From Neoceratodus forsteri (Eukaryota; Chordata; Ceratodontiformes; Ceratodontidae): DNA of 64,000 nt. The DNA lies in contig JADMNL010000028.1 in assembly GCA_016271365.2 (NCBI GenBank), forward strand, positions 56,872,001-56,936,000, in the 5' to 3' direction. Both the position numbers and the translations under genes were made by a program. Every line of letters begins with the position of its first letter. Within the stretch, counting starts at the first letter, position 1. This document shows positions 20,691 to 31,304 of the stretch, in pieces. Under the pieces are notes generated by a model. That model was not told the DNA's origin and searched no databases. It saw only the letters and a program-made list of their open reading frames with translations.

Positions 20691-21500
20691 CATTCCCCCC
20701 CTTACCCAAAGCACCTACAGTCCCCCTACCAGTCTGTCACTGCTTCAATTCAATGACGTGCTTTAACCCACCTCACATGACCACGGCCACCTAGCGTCTA
20801 TCTGCAGCAGGGAGCACAGCTTATTTACTGAATATGGCAAAGTGGTGTGCTTTGTCCTTTTTATAGGCTGCACTTCCTGATACCGGTAGTTGGAAGGCAT
20901 CCATGTTGTGCAAAGTGGGCTATGCCCCTCGCTGTCATTTGAACTGTGGCACCAACAGACAGGTAGGGGGATCGGGGGTCAGTGCAGAAGGTGGTAGGGA
21001 GACCACTAGCCACCAAGTGGGTATGGGTTAGGGGGTGCTGCTCTCAGTTTGGGACAGGGCTTTGTTGGAGGGAAGGGCTTCTTTGCTCCTGATGCAGTCC
21101 CAGAGGTAGGTGCTGCAATCAGCGTTAGCAAGTCAGTGCAGTAGCTAGAAGGGCAGCCTGCCAAACACACAAGAGCACAAACAATGAACTGCTACTGCAC
21201 TCAGGACCATAACAAAAGTAAGCAGTCAGACTGTAGCCAGAAGGACAGCCTGCCTGACATACAAGAGCACAAAGACAACCTCTACAGGTACTTTCTGACT
21301 GACCTACAGTAGCTGATCAATATTGTTATTCTTGGTCACGCACTGGCACTCTGAGGAAATGGCAGCATAATAGGAACTCTCCCACAAACCGTGATTAAAA
21401 AGTAATAAAACAGGGTTTACCTTACACGGGTGTGCACTTAGTAATGAAGTCAGGGATAAATCGCATTTAAACTAACTGAAAGAACTGCATTTCAAGAATC
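20691..21500 (+). other. Probable 5' region of the L1 element, with a duplicated segment
   Basis: No ORF. A segment containing AGCTAGAAGGGCAGCCTGCC and CACAAGAGCACAAA near 21145 is repeated, diverged, near 21235 (AGCCAGAAGGACAGCCTGCC), about 90 bp apart. Short tandem repeats are common in L1 5' UTRs. Assignment to the downstream L1 rests on position only. Confidence 0.4.
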
Positions 21501-21521
21501 GGCATTTACTTTCCAGAAAGT

Positions 21522-21883
21522 ATGCCATCTGACAGTCACAGTGGGATGACAGGGTTCTCAAATCACCTCGGTTCCTCTCCCACAGGCCCTCTGGGTGGAC
21601 AAAGAGGAAAAAACTCCAAGGGCACAGCTGAAATAAATAAAGGTGCCACTGAGATATGTTCAAGTGGCATGGAGTTCATAAGGGAGAAACTGCAAAATAT
21701 GCACACAGATATTGGGGATTTAAAAACACAAAGAAATAAATCAGAAATTATTGAGGAAATGCTAAATGCTGTAGAAGAAAGACTGGCTTTTCTGGAGGAA
21801 ATGTTTTGTAAAATAGAGACTCTCTGTAAAGATGTGACAACAATTTATTTTTAGGCTCTAAAGTGCATGATCTGGAGAACAGA
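21522..21883 (+). pseudogene. L1 ORF1, N-terminal coiled-coil part
   Basis: The predicted product is Ser/Gly/Thr-rich for ~45 residues, then helical with heptad spacing (FIREKLQNMHTDIGDLK, IIEEMLNAVEERLAFLEEM). It ends, after a frame change near 21850, in KVHDLENR, the block that precedes R-x-N-N-L-R in L1 ORF1 proteins. DIRS-c starts directly after. ORF1p forms trimers through this coil and binds the LINE RNA. Confidence 0.75.
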
Positions 21884-22075
21884 AAAAAATATTCACCTTA
21901 GTAATTGTGTTTCTTCTAATGGAGTCTTGCTGTATTCTGACATTATGCAGTTAGCCCAGCACTTGAACTGCTCGGAGAGAAAGAGTTAACCCTATGCCAG
22001 AGCATAGAACGTTGAGCTCGAGCTCGGTTCAAACCTCTGTCTGCTGCACTTTGAAGTGTAACCGTCAGATTCTTA
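21884..22075 (-). repeat. DIRS-c 3' inverted terminal repeat
   Basis: Pairs with 27365-27550. It carries GAGCTCGAGCTC at 22014-22025, and extends about 40 bp outward (ATTCACCTTAGTAATTGTG), a sequence also present inside the element in the internal complementary region. Confidence 0.85.
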
Positions 22076-22339
22076 CGAGCTAATACTAACTACACCTGCT
22101 AAGTGGAAATTGTAAAACTACTAGCCAAAAGGCAACCAAATATTTTGGGTCCCAAAAGACTCAAGTCGAGAACTCCAAAACAAAAACTAGGTAGTGAACA
22201 AACATAACTATAAAAAACAATATAACATAACCCACTGCCCCTCTCTATATAGGGGAGAGTGCCAAGTGCACCCCTGAGGTGCAACACTGCACCTGCCAGC
22301 CCACTTCCCAAAAACCAGGTTCCGAGAGGGGAGGCAGGG

Positions 22340-22442
22340 AGGGAGATCAGAATACAGCAAGTCTCCATTAGAAGAAACACAGTTACTAAGGTAATTTTTT
22401 CTTCAAACAACATGAAGTCTTGCTGTATTCTGACATTATGCA
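22340..22442 (-). repeat. DIRS-c internal complementary region
   Basis: On the plus strand it reads GAATACAGCAAGTCTCCATT, then AGAAGAAACACAGTTACTAAGG, split around TAATTTTTTCTT, then CAAACAACATGAAGTC and TGACATTATGCAG. These are the two outer termini joined head to tail. This is the hallmark of the DIRS replication model. Confidence 0.85.
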
Positions 22443-22481
22443 GACTACCTAGCAGTACCTCCATGGAGGAGGGTACCAAAC

Positions 22482-23530
22482 CTATTTTGGGAATAGGCTC
22501 TGCAGTACTGCTACACCAAACCAAGCATCACTCCTAGCCTGGATATCCAGAGAGTAATGCTTGGTGAATGTATGGACTGTTTTCCAGGTGGCTGCTTTGC
22601 TTATCTCTAGTAAGGGTATATCGTTGGCAGCAGCCAGAGAAGCAGCTGTACCTCTAGTCGAATGAGCCCTCAGGCCTGACCGGGGTACTTTGCCTACCTT
22701 TTCATAGCAGAATTGTATACAAGAGATACTCCACCTGGCAATGGTTCTCTTAGTAACAGGTTTACCCTCTCCCACTTCACCATAAGTGAGAAACAACTGA
22801 GGACAGTCAAACCTAAGTGCTTTAGCACGCTCACCATAGTAACTAAGTGCTCTCTTAACATCCAAACTGTGTAATCTTCTCTCTCCTGAAGAAGACTGAT
22901 CAGTGAAGAACACAGGAAGAGACATGGACTGGTTCAGATGAAAATCTGAAACCACTTTGGGTAAAAACCTCCTGTTGGTTCTAAGGACCACCTTATCTCT
23001 ATGGAATGAGACAAAACCAGGCTCCACTGACAGAGCTTGTAATTCACTGATAGGCCAGGAAGAGGTAATAGCTACCAGGAACACAGCTTTCCAAGTCAAG
23101 TACTTAAGTTCTGCTGAAACCAAAGGCTCAAAAGGTGGTTGCATAAGCTGAACAATGCAAACATTAAGATCCCAAGCAGGAGTAAGATCCTTAAAAGGAG
23201 GATTGGTATGGAGCAATCATTTAAAGAATTTACAGAAAACAGGATGAGATACAGAAACAGCTTGCAAGTGTACTTTCAGGGTTGCTGGTCTGAGGTCTTA
23301 GCCATTAAGATGAACCATATAATCCAGAACTGTAGCCAAGTCAGCAGTATCTGGGGATAAGTGTTTATTGGAACACCAAATGCTGAATCTTTTCCATTTG
23401 GAGTTATAAGTTTTTCTGGTGGTAGGTTTTCGAGAGGCTTTGATAATATCCAGAACCCCCTGAGACAGATGCAGGCTTGCATATTCTAGCTCTTCAAGGG
23501 CCGTGCCTTGAGGTTGAGAAACTGAAGGTT
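22482..23530 (-). pseudogene. DIRS-c tyrosine recombinase
   Basis: Open for 244 codons from 23216, with the N-terminal core-binding part (KTYNSKWKRFSIWCSNKHLS, LDYMVHLNG) upstream in another frame. It contains DFHLNQSMSLPVFFTD, the H-x-x-R box in AHSTRGTAA, and the Tyr in FTKHYSLD. It ends VLQSLFPK and a stop. The box with the first catalytic Arg reads TSSWPISELQ: the residue three before Glu is Pro (CCT, 23052-23054) and the one before that Trp. This is the best preserved recombinase C-terminus in the window. Confidence 0.88.
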
Positions 23531-25300
23531 GGGGTACCAAATCCTCCCCTGAGAGGAGGTTAACAGATTGTGATTCTTGGGAAGAGATAGGGGAAGATGG
23601 ACTGCTAGGGACAGCAATAGAGGATACCAAGGCTTCCTGGCCCAGTCTGGAGCAATCAGGATCACTTTGCAAGATTGTGACCTTGTCTTGACCAGAACTT
23701 TGAATAATAGAGGAAAAGGGGGAAAGGCATACAGAAATTTCCCCTCCCAATCCAGAAGTAGAACATCCAGGGGGACTGAGCCCAAGACTGGGGGTCTGCA
23801 GCAGAAGAGAGGAAGTTGGTGATTGTCTGGGGCTGCAAAAAGATCTATCTCTAGAGTGCCCCACCTTGAAAAAATCACTTTTAACACTACGGAATCCAGG
23901 GACCAGTCGTGGTGGCCCTGAGAAATTCTGCTCATGGCATCTGCTAGCACATTGTCCTTCCCTGGAAGGTGGACTGCTACCAGAGATGTCTGAAGTGAAT
24001 AAACCAGGGACCATAATTTCATGGCTTCTGTGAACAAGGCCGTAGACTGAGTGCCTCCCTGCTTGTTGATGTACCACATGGTGGTGGTGTCTGTCCTAAT
24101 CTGAACCACCTTGTTCTGTAGTGAGTCCGAGAAAGCTTGTAGAGCCAGGTACACTGCCCTAAGTTCTAGAAGATTGATGTGAAGTACAGACTCCTGAAGG
24201 GACCATACTACCTGTGCTGTGAGGACTCCAAAGTGAGCTCCTCACCCCAGGAGAGAAGCTTCTGTGGTTAGAACCACAGAATGAGACTGATTGATGAATG
24301 GGACTCCTTGTCCGAGGTTGTCCTGATCCAACCACCATTGGGAGCCTGGATCAGAGTCTGAGTCACTGGAATTAGCTTGATTAGAGGGTTTTTTTTTTCT
24401 GAGACCAAAAAGCTCTCAAGTGGAACTGGATGTCCCTCATCTGAAATCTGGCCTCTTGTACCACTGCAGTGGAAGCTGCCATGTCTCCCAGGAGTTGAAG
24501 AAAATGCCTTGCTGGTTGAGACACCAGAAGGTGAAAGGAAGAAACTAGGTCTATAAGGGCCTTTGCCCTTGCCAGAGGGAGAAAGGCTCTTGCTTTGACA
24601 GTGTCCAACTCTACCCCTATGAAGGTCAAGAGTTGCACTGGTTTGAGAACTGACTTTGGAAGACTGAGGAGGAATCCTAGAGAAGTGAGCAATTGCTGGG
24701 TCACTTGCAGGTTTGACTTGATTTGGTCTGGAGAGTGTCCCAAATAAGCTCAGTCATCCAGGTGTGGAAATATGGAGACGTTTTGTCTCCTTAGAAAGGC
24801 CACTACTATTGCTAGGCACTTTGTGAACATCCTTGGTGCTGATGTTAGCCGAAGGGCATTGCTCTGAACGGATAATGGCCTGAAGGCAGTTTGAACCTGA
24901 GGTACGTTCTGTGGGAGCACCTGATGGGAATGTGAAAATAGGCATCCTTGAGGTCCAGGGAGACTAGCCAATCCCATGGCCTTAGAGAGGGAAGAATTAT
25001 TCCCAGAGTCACCTTTATGAATTTTGGCTTGACTAGGTGCTTGTTTAAGAATCTTAGATCTAGGATGGGCCACCACTCCCCTGTCTTTTTTGGGGTAAGG
25101 AAGTATCTGGAATACAGACTTTCACCCCTGTGTATAGTAGGAACTCTCTCTACAGCTCTGAGAGCCAACAGAGAGGAAACCTCTGCTTCTAGGGCAATGG
25201 TTTCAGAGATGTTTGCAGGTGGAAAAGACCTGACCCTCAGCTTTGGAATTTTTTGAAGCTGAGGGCCAATCCCTGACTTACTACCTCCAGGACCCACTTG
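23486..25300 (-). pseudogene. DIRS-c RT-RNase H ORF, frameshifted
   Basis: The RT N-part (YFLTPKKTGEWWPILDLRFLN, split here by frame only slightly; WLVSLDLKDAYFHIPI) is open from 25297 to 24845. A shift follows after FRAMPFG. The active site reads HLDD (24753-24764), not YLDD. RNase H shows TDTTTMWYINK and NVLADAM. The C-terminal segment has IDLFAAPDNHQLPLFCC and IAPDWARKPWYPLL and is open from 24154 to 23486. A T-run near 24390 marks another frameshift. Confidence 0.85.
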
Positions 25301-25384
25301 TCTGAGGTAACAGACTTCCAGTCCTGGAAGCAGTAAGCCAGCCTGCCTCCTACTGGAAAGGGGGAGTCAACCCGGGCTGACACA

Positions 25385-27006
25385 TCAGGGTGTCTGCTTG
25401 GCAGGAGCCTTGGACTGGGAGGAAGATGCAGCCCTGCTCGTCCCCCTTCTGCCTCTCCCTCTGAAGAACCCCCTCTGAGGAAAAGGAGAGGAGGCCTGTA
25501 CCTGGTAGAAAGGCCTGTGTAAAGGCCTGCCCCTAGATTGCTCCTTTTGAGGAGTTGCCTGCCTTCCCTTGGCCCGTGCACTCCTGTAGGTGGTCCTGCA
25601 CCAGTCCATTTTTTTCATATAATTCTCTTTCTGCTCCCCAAACAGAGAATTATCCACCACAGGGAAATCCATGGCATTAGCCTGGGTGTCCTGTGAGAGG
25701 CTAGTACATCTGAGCCAAGATAATCTCCGAAGAGACACAGATGTGGCCATGACTCATGACGATACATCATTAAAGTCTACAGCAGCATGAAATTAGATCT
25801 TCGATGCCTTTATCCCATCAGCAGCCACCTCCTCCAGCTCTTTGACCAACTGGGGGGAAGCTTGTTTAGCCAGTTCAAAAACAGTATCCCATCTGGACTT
25901 CTGGTATCTGGCTGCATAGGCCATGTAGTTAGCCTGCCTGAGTCCCAAGGAGGATGCCAAGTACTGTTTTTAGCCATGGCATCCAGCTTCCTAGAGTCTT
26001 TATCTGGGGAGTGTGAAGCCAAGGGTATGTTAGCCATATCACAGGCTGCAGGCTGCACAACCCCAACATGGCTGCATTGCTGGTACAAGAACTCTGTACC
26101 TGAGCCTGACAGCATGTACCTCTTGTCCATTCATCTGTCCACAGGAGGTAAAGAATTTGGTGTTTTAAACAGTCTTTGTGTCTGTTTCCCCAGGGATTTA
26201 TGGAGGGGAATAGACAATCTTTTTGACTCTGGGATGTCCATCATTTCCACATAGTCAGGCTCCTCTTGTTCCTCAGCAGCTTCAACCAGAGGGAGCTGGA
26301 GTATTTCTGCCACCTTTTTGTAAAACAAAAAGTGGGAAGGGGACTCAGAAAGCCTAGGAGGGGAAACACTAGAAGGCCTGTCTGGGGAGATGTCCGGGTC
26401 TATGGGCTCATCCAGACCTTCTATACTATCATCATCATTGTCGTCATCGTAGTCTTCCTCCCCCTCCAGATCCAGTTCATAATACTGTTCTGGGGAATAA
26501 TCCAGAACCGGAGGAACCGACCGAACCGAGTGCCTACCGAGAGGTGCCGGAATAGTCGGAATCGGACGGAGCGATTCAACAATAATAATCACCCTGGCAA
26601 TTTCTTCGGCAGTTGGACGATGCAGTTCTGGATATGAACTGGACGATTTCTCCTTTCTCTTTTTCTTAGCCAGAACTGACCCCTCAGGATCGGCTCTCCT
26701 TTTGCCCGAGGGAGTCTCGTCCAGGTCAGAGGGCACCCCCTCAGGTTCGGTTGGAACTGAACCAGGCTGGCCATCCGGGTCAGCAGACTTCTCGGCCTCC
26801 TTTTCCCTAAGCCTGCCCAATCTTTTATCCAGGGTGGCCTTAGGAAAATTTTTACATATTTGGCAGTCTCAATCAAGGTGATCAAAACCCAGACAGTAAA
26901 CACAGGTGGTGTGGGGATCAACCTTAGTAAAGGCCTCCCCACACTCACTGCAGTGTTGAAACTGAGTGGGCCCGGTTTTTCTTTTGGGTTTGTCAGACGT
27001 AGCCAT
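25385..27006 (-). pseudogene. DIRS-c ORF1 (gag-like)
   Basis: Starts at the ATG ending at 27006 (M-A-T-S-D-K-P-K). One frame runs to 26131, broken by a TGA before DCQIC and a TGA at 26131-26133, then a frame change near 25985 and a clean stretch 25750-25385 ending in a Arg/Gly-rich tail (RGFFRGRGRRG). It has the same zinc-finger-like N-terminus, acidic DDDNDDD run and EMMDIPESKRLS block as the other copies. A helical AMAK region and HAAVD-like block follow. Confidence 0.85.
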
Positions 27007-27364
27007 CCTAACACTTACCCTTTAATCGTCTTAAATCAGGCAAGACCCCCTTACCGGTTCCTAACCGTGTTACGGGTATTGTAAAAAAAGTCTGAAACAC
27101 GTTTTTTTTAGAACCGATAAGGACCGGTAGCTCACACTAAACAGTGAAAAATAAAATTAAAGTAAACCAGACAATCAGTTTAACCGAACCGATTGAAAAC
27201 CTTTTTTTACAATTTCCACACACAGAATAACACTCATTCCACTACCTAAGCCCTTACTGTACCACAGACAGGGATCTGAACTGAGGTAAAATAAGAAAAA
27301 AGCGGTATAAAACCGATGTTTTACTGTTACAGAACTGAAAGCGATGGAGAGATCTCCGGAGCGA

Positions 27365-27550
27365 CTGTTCAGTTAGGCGGAGGAAAGAATCTGATGATTA
27401 CACTTCAAAGTGCAGCATATAGAGGTTTGAACCGAGCTCGAGCTCAACGTTCTATGCTCTGGCACAGAGTTAACTCTTTCCTCTCCAGAGCAGTTCAAGT
27501 GCTGGGCTAACTGCGTAATGTCAGAATACAGCAAGACTTCATGTTGTTTG
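27365..27550 (-). repeat. DIRS-c 5' inverted terminal repeat
   Basis: Outer end ...CATGTTGTTTG at 27550; palindrome GAGCTCGAGCTC at 27434-27445. The leader at 27010-27340 contains repeated AACCGA and TCGGTT hexamers. Confidence 0.88.
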
Positions 27551-28456
27551 ACGTAGATGCAATAATTTGCGATTGATAGGAGTGCCTGAGTTTATGGAAC
27601 GCAACAATATGATTAGTTTCTTATTAGAATTTAGACCTTCAATCTTAGACGCTTCCTGGCAGTGTCCCTTGAAATAGAAAGGGCACATAGATCTTTAAGG
27701 CCACCTCCTAAACATGGTCAGAAACTCAGGCCCATTATTGTTTGTTTTTTACACTTTAATGTCAAGGAAGAGACTCTTGCACTAGCCAGACAGAAAAAAT
27801 CACTTTATTGGGGCAAAGAGCGAATTTTCATATTTCAGGATTATTCAACGGAGATTGTGGAAAAAAGGAAGGCCTATAATGATATCTGTTATGTGTTACA
27901 AGGACTGCAAATATCATATTATGTCAAGTACCCAGCTATGCTAGTTATGTCTACTAGGGAAGGCTCATACAGCTTTAAAACACCAGAAGAAACTTGGGAC
28001 TTTATTCTCAAATCTTTGCCAGAAGCTAATCACATATTCAATAAAAGCCCCAAATTCCATGCAAGCCAGCAATGTAATTCAGCTTCCCCCAGTAAGTTTG
28101 AAAATCCAGCAAATTCTATTCAAGAACATCATGCACGAGCTGCCGCCACTCAGAAGGGTCTTCTCGAGGTAGCTGAAACCCCAAAAACCTTGGTATCTCC
28201 TTGCATGGACTTGCATAAAAATACACAGATACCAGTGCCTAAAACACCATCCAGACTTGCCAACATAATAAAACTGCTCCCAAAATCCATCACATGGCCA
28301 TCCAAGATTACTCGAAAATCACAGACCTTCTATAAAAACAAACAGGCCATACTTTCTTCTGCCACTTCTAAAGCCTCAAGTAATTCAATGTGGAACTTGG
28401 CCCTAGATACAGCTGCTAAATATTCTTTTGATTCTCATTCTCCGGGAAATACCTAA
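27551..28456 (+). pseudogene. L1 ORF1, RNA-binding and C-terminal part
   Basis: Resumes at CNNLRLIGVPE, then FLLEFRPSILDA, IERAHRSLRPPPK, RPIIVCFLHFNVKEETLALAR, IFIFQDYSTEIVEKRKAYND, and YPAMLVMSTREG. This is the RRM plus C-terminal domain of L1 ORF1 proteins (Transposase_22 family), including the basic RAHR block. A frame change lies near 27655. A poorly conserved Ser/Lys-rich tail of ~100 residues precedes the stop at 28454-28456. Confidence 0.85.
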
Positions 28457-30520
28457 TTGCTTAAGGGATCTATGCAGCCCAGTAGCAGATATGTTTGAAG
28501 AGCCCTCTTCTCCTGGAGCCATGCCATTTCCACAAAGTCCGATTCTCTGGCAGCTTGAGGGTGTTACAGGTCGGGTTATCTGACAGATTTCATGTAACAG
28601 GAAACATCGCTGAGTTGCGTGTCACTGGATAGACTGTCTAATCTTCATGACACTAATTGCCTTTTGTAAAATTTACATCTGTCTTTTAAAATAACTGCTG
28701 CAATATTTTAATGACATGAATCATTTCTAATTCCTTTATTGGTGCCTTTGTTTTCATCCAAAACCTATTTATCATCTGTGATCTGTGGTGGGTGGAAGGT
28801 AACAGTCAAAGGTTTTGAGGGCCTTTGCTGTTTCTGGTTTAGCGCAGGAAAAGAATGGGGGGAATGGCGTGGGCCAGGTATGTAGTTACTGATGATGTTA
28901 ACAACAGTATATTTAAATGCTGTCATGGTTAGTAATGTTCTCGACCCAGATAATTTATTCTCTGGCATAGCCTTAAAGTTACTTTTGCAATGTTTGCCTG
29001 TGGAAGAGATGGAAATGTTTAAAGCTTCTGTGTTCATGGCACTGTACTTTTGATACAAGGAAAGTATCAATAATTACATTGCTCTGAATGCTAAAGTCTG
29101 CACATTGTTCCTATTCAGTGCAAGGTCGGGAACATGTTGGGAGCCTGTTTTCTATTGAATAGTACATATGGCAATCCAGATACAGTATAAAAGAGTACTA
29201 TTGGTTACTGTAGGTGGGATGGGATGCTATTAGGTAAAACTAATGAGAACATGACTGCACCTCAAGGTTAAATTTTATCTATATACTTATTTTATTTGGT
29301 CCACAAAATGGTTTCTTTAGACAGTCAGTTAAATAGGTATGTCTCTAAGACTAGGCTTAAGTCTCTATTTAGTCCATCTCATACACAAAATAGAGTCTTT
29401 TACAATTCATTGTTAATTTTGCCACCCACTGTCATTTCATATGTCTGAAAGGGGGAAAGAGGAGAAAAAAGAAAAAAGAGAAGGGAAGAAGGAGAAAAGG
29501 AAAAAGATCATTGAGACTTCAGAAGTTTATGAAAACTGCAGAGACTGCATTCTTTGCCTTTTTTGAAAAGAGTTTGCCCAGTTTAATTATTTTTTGTGCT
29601 GATCAAAGTTTTGCATCAAAAATCCAGCCTGATTGGTTTAAGAAGTCTTGTGGTAGGCGACAGCAAAGAAAGTTTGGCACATTATAGTGTATGATAATTT
29701 TTTAATACACTTTTAGTCTAGCTACTTTATGCACTATTTTAGAAATCCATAGCAATTGCCTACTCCTTTTTGAGATAATCTTCTTTTACAGATTGACTAA
29801 GTTATAAAAAGAGGGGTACTAAGTAGTTTATGAGATGTTGCAGACAAGATGTGAATGGTCAATATGCATGCCTTTTATAATAGGCTGAAAGCTGAGATTA
29901 TGCTCCTAATTACTTATCAGTTTTGTAGGGAGATGCAAGACCAGGTGGTGAAGTGTTACACTGGTCCTCTATAAGGTATAAAATACAAGCATGATGAAGC
30001 CACTAAGAGTAAGGTAAGTACATAATACAATGAATAGTGCGATTAGCATGCTAGCTAGATCTGTGCTTTACTAATTGGGTCAATCTGATTTACTTGAAAG
30101 TAAGAGCCAAAGTATTTATTACTAGCTCTGTGTTTTATTAATTTCTTTGCTGCCTCGCTCATCGCAACACTAAAGTCTTGTAGTAGTTTAATACTGTAAC
30201 TTAAATACTGGACAACTTTTCAGGGAGGTAAAGAAAACATCATTATATATATATTGTTTCCTTCTCTCTACTAGAGGTTCCCAGTTATAGCTATTATTTC
30301 TTATTGCTGTACATAATCAAGGTGGGGTTCTCATAATGCTACCTACAAGATGTGTGTTTTACCTTGAGGAGTTCCTTGGTGAGTTTTTCATACATCTTCC
30401 TATTGTGTTTGTGATGACAGTGTGTGTTGGGGATAGTTTTAGTGTTGGTTATTATTGTGTCTGTTCTAATTTCATATAATTTTGAGTGTTTTTCAACTAT
30501 ACAAATTACTTACCTAATAT
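28457..30520. other. 2 kb between L1 ORF1 and ORF2, unassigned
   Basis: No recognisable domain. It is long for an L1 inter-ORF spacer, so an unrecognised insert is likely. It contains an uninterrupted purine run at 29447-29507 and a short (TA)n near 30243-30255. Confidence 0.45.
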
Positions 30521-31300
30521 GAGTTCAGTAATTATTAGTTCCTGGAATGTGCAAGGGTTGGGTTCACCCATCAAGAGGTATAGAGTGCTTAATTATCTTA
30601 ATAAACATAAAGTGGATGTTGCTATGATACAACAAGCTCACCTCATACCTGAGGAAGCAGAAACATTATCTCGAAGTTGGGTAGATACAGCATATCATTG
30701 TTGTTTTTCATCAAAAAAGAGGAGTTGCTATTTTGATTCGGACAGGTGTTAATTTTGTCAAGCATGACCATTTGACTGACCCAAAGAGTATATTTCAAAT
30801 ACTTTGGGGGAAATTGTATGGAAGGAACATGGCTATCTGCAATGTTTAAGCTCCTAATATGCAGATGGAACAAAATAATTTCTTTCAAAATCTTTCTTTT
30901 GCCTTAGCTAGTATAGATAAATACAAAATCATTTTGGGGGTGAATTTCAATACAGTAATGGATCCAATGTTAGATAGATCTTCTATTCAGAACTCAGGAA
31001 GGTTAACAGCTTCACAAGAAAGTTTGCATAAAATGCTGGATGACTTAGGTTTGTTAGATGTCTGGAGGTTGGTACACCTTCAAGTTAGGGACTATTCATT
31101 TTTGTCAGCCAGATTTGGGACACGTAGTAGACTAGATTATTTTTTCTTTCCCATAAATATGTGTAATGATACTAGTCAAATATCATATGAGAATCAGCTT
31201 GTTTCAGACCATTGCCTCCTGAAAAGTTCCATAGTGTTTGAGAATAAATCCGATGGGTCTGTTAGCTGGAAATTTAATACGTCCCTGCTATAGGATGTTC
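30521..31300 (+). pseudogene. L1 ORF2, endonuclease domain
   Basis: Starts M-S-S-V-I-I-S-S-W-N-V-Q-G-L-G-S-P, the usual start of L1 endonucleases (the Asn of SWNVQG is catalytic). It continues KRYRVLNYLNKHKVDVAMIQQAH (the expected Gln-Glu reads Gln-Gln, so the catalytic Glu appears lost), then after a shift GVAILIRTGVNF, LGVNFNTVMDPMLDR (GDFN changed to GVNFN) and VSDHCLL (the SDH block). The frame shifts near 30715 and has a stop near 30847. The protein would nick the target DNA. Confidence 0.82.
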
Positions 31301-31304
31301 ATTT

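Larger units (their letters stand above)
21884..27550 (-). mobile_element. DIRS-c, complete minus-strand element inside L1 ORF1
   Basis: About 5.67 kb. The 5' end is at 27550 and the 3' end at about 21884. It has both inverted terminal repeats, the internal complementary region, gag-like ORF1, RT/RNase H and an almost intact recombinase. The terminal repeats share CCAGAGCATAGAACGTTGAG. The flanks rejoin as L1 ORF1 (ENR to R-C-N-N-L-R), so the insertion site is exact to within 1-2 bp and shows no target duplication, as expected for recombinase-mediated integration. Confidence 0.92.

Noticed and set aside
23298..24077. 259-codon minus-strand frame in DIRS-c
   Set aside because: Mostly the shifted copy of the RNase H frame; only its last part (the KTYNSKWKRFSIWC block) is real recombinase sequence.
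27662..28456. A host gene with an RNA-binding domain
   Set aside because: It is the C-terminal part of L1 ORF1, continuous with 21522-21883 across the DIRS-c insertion.
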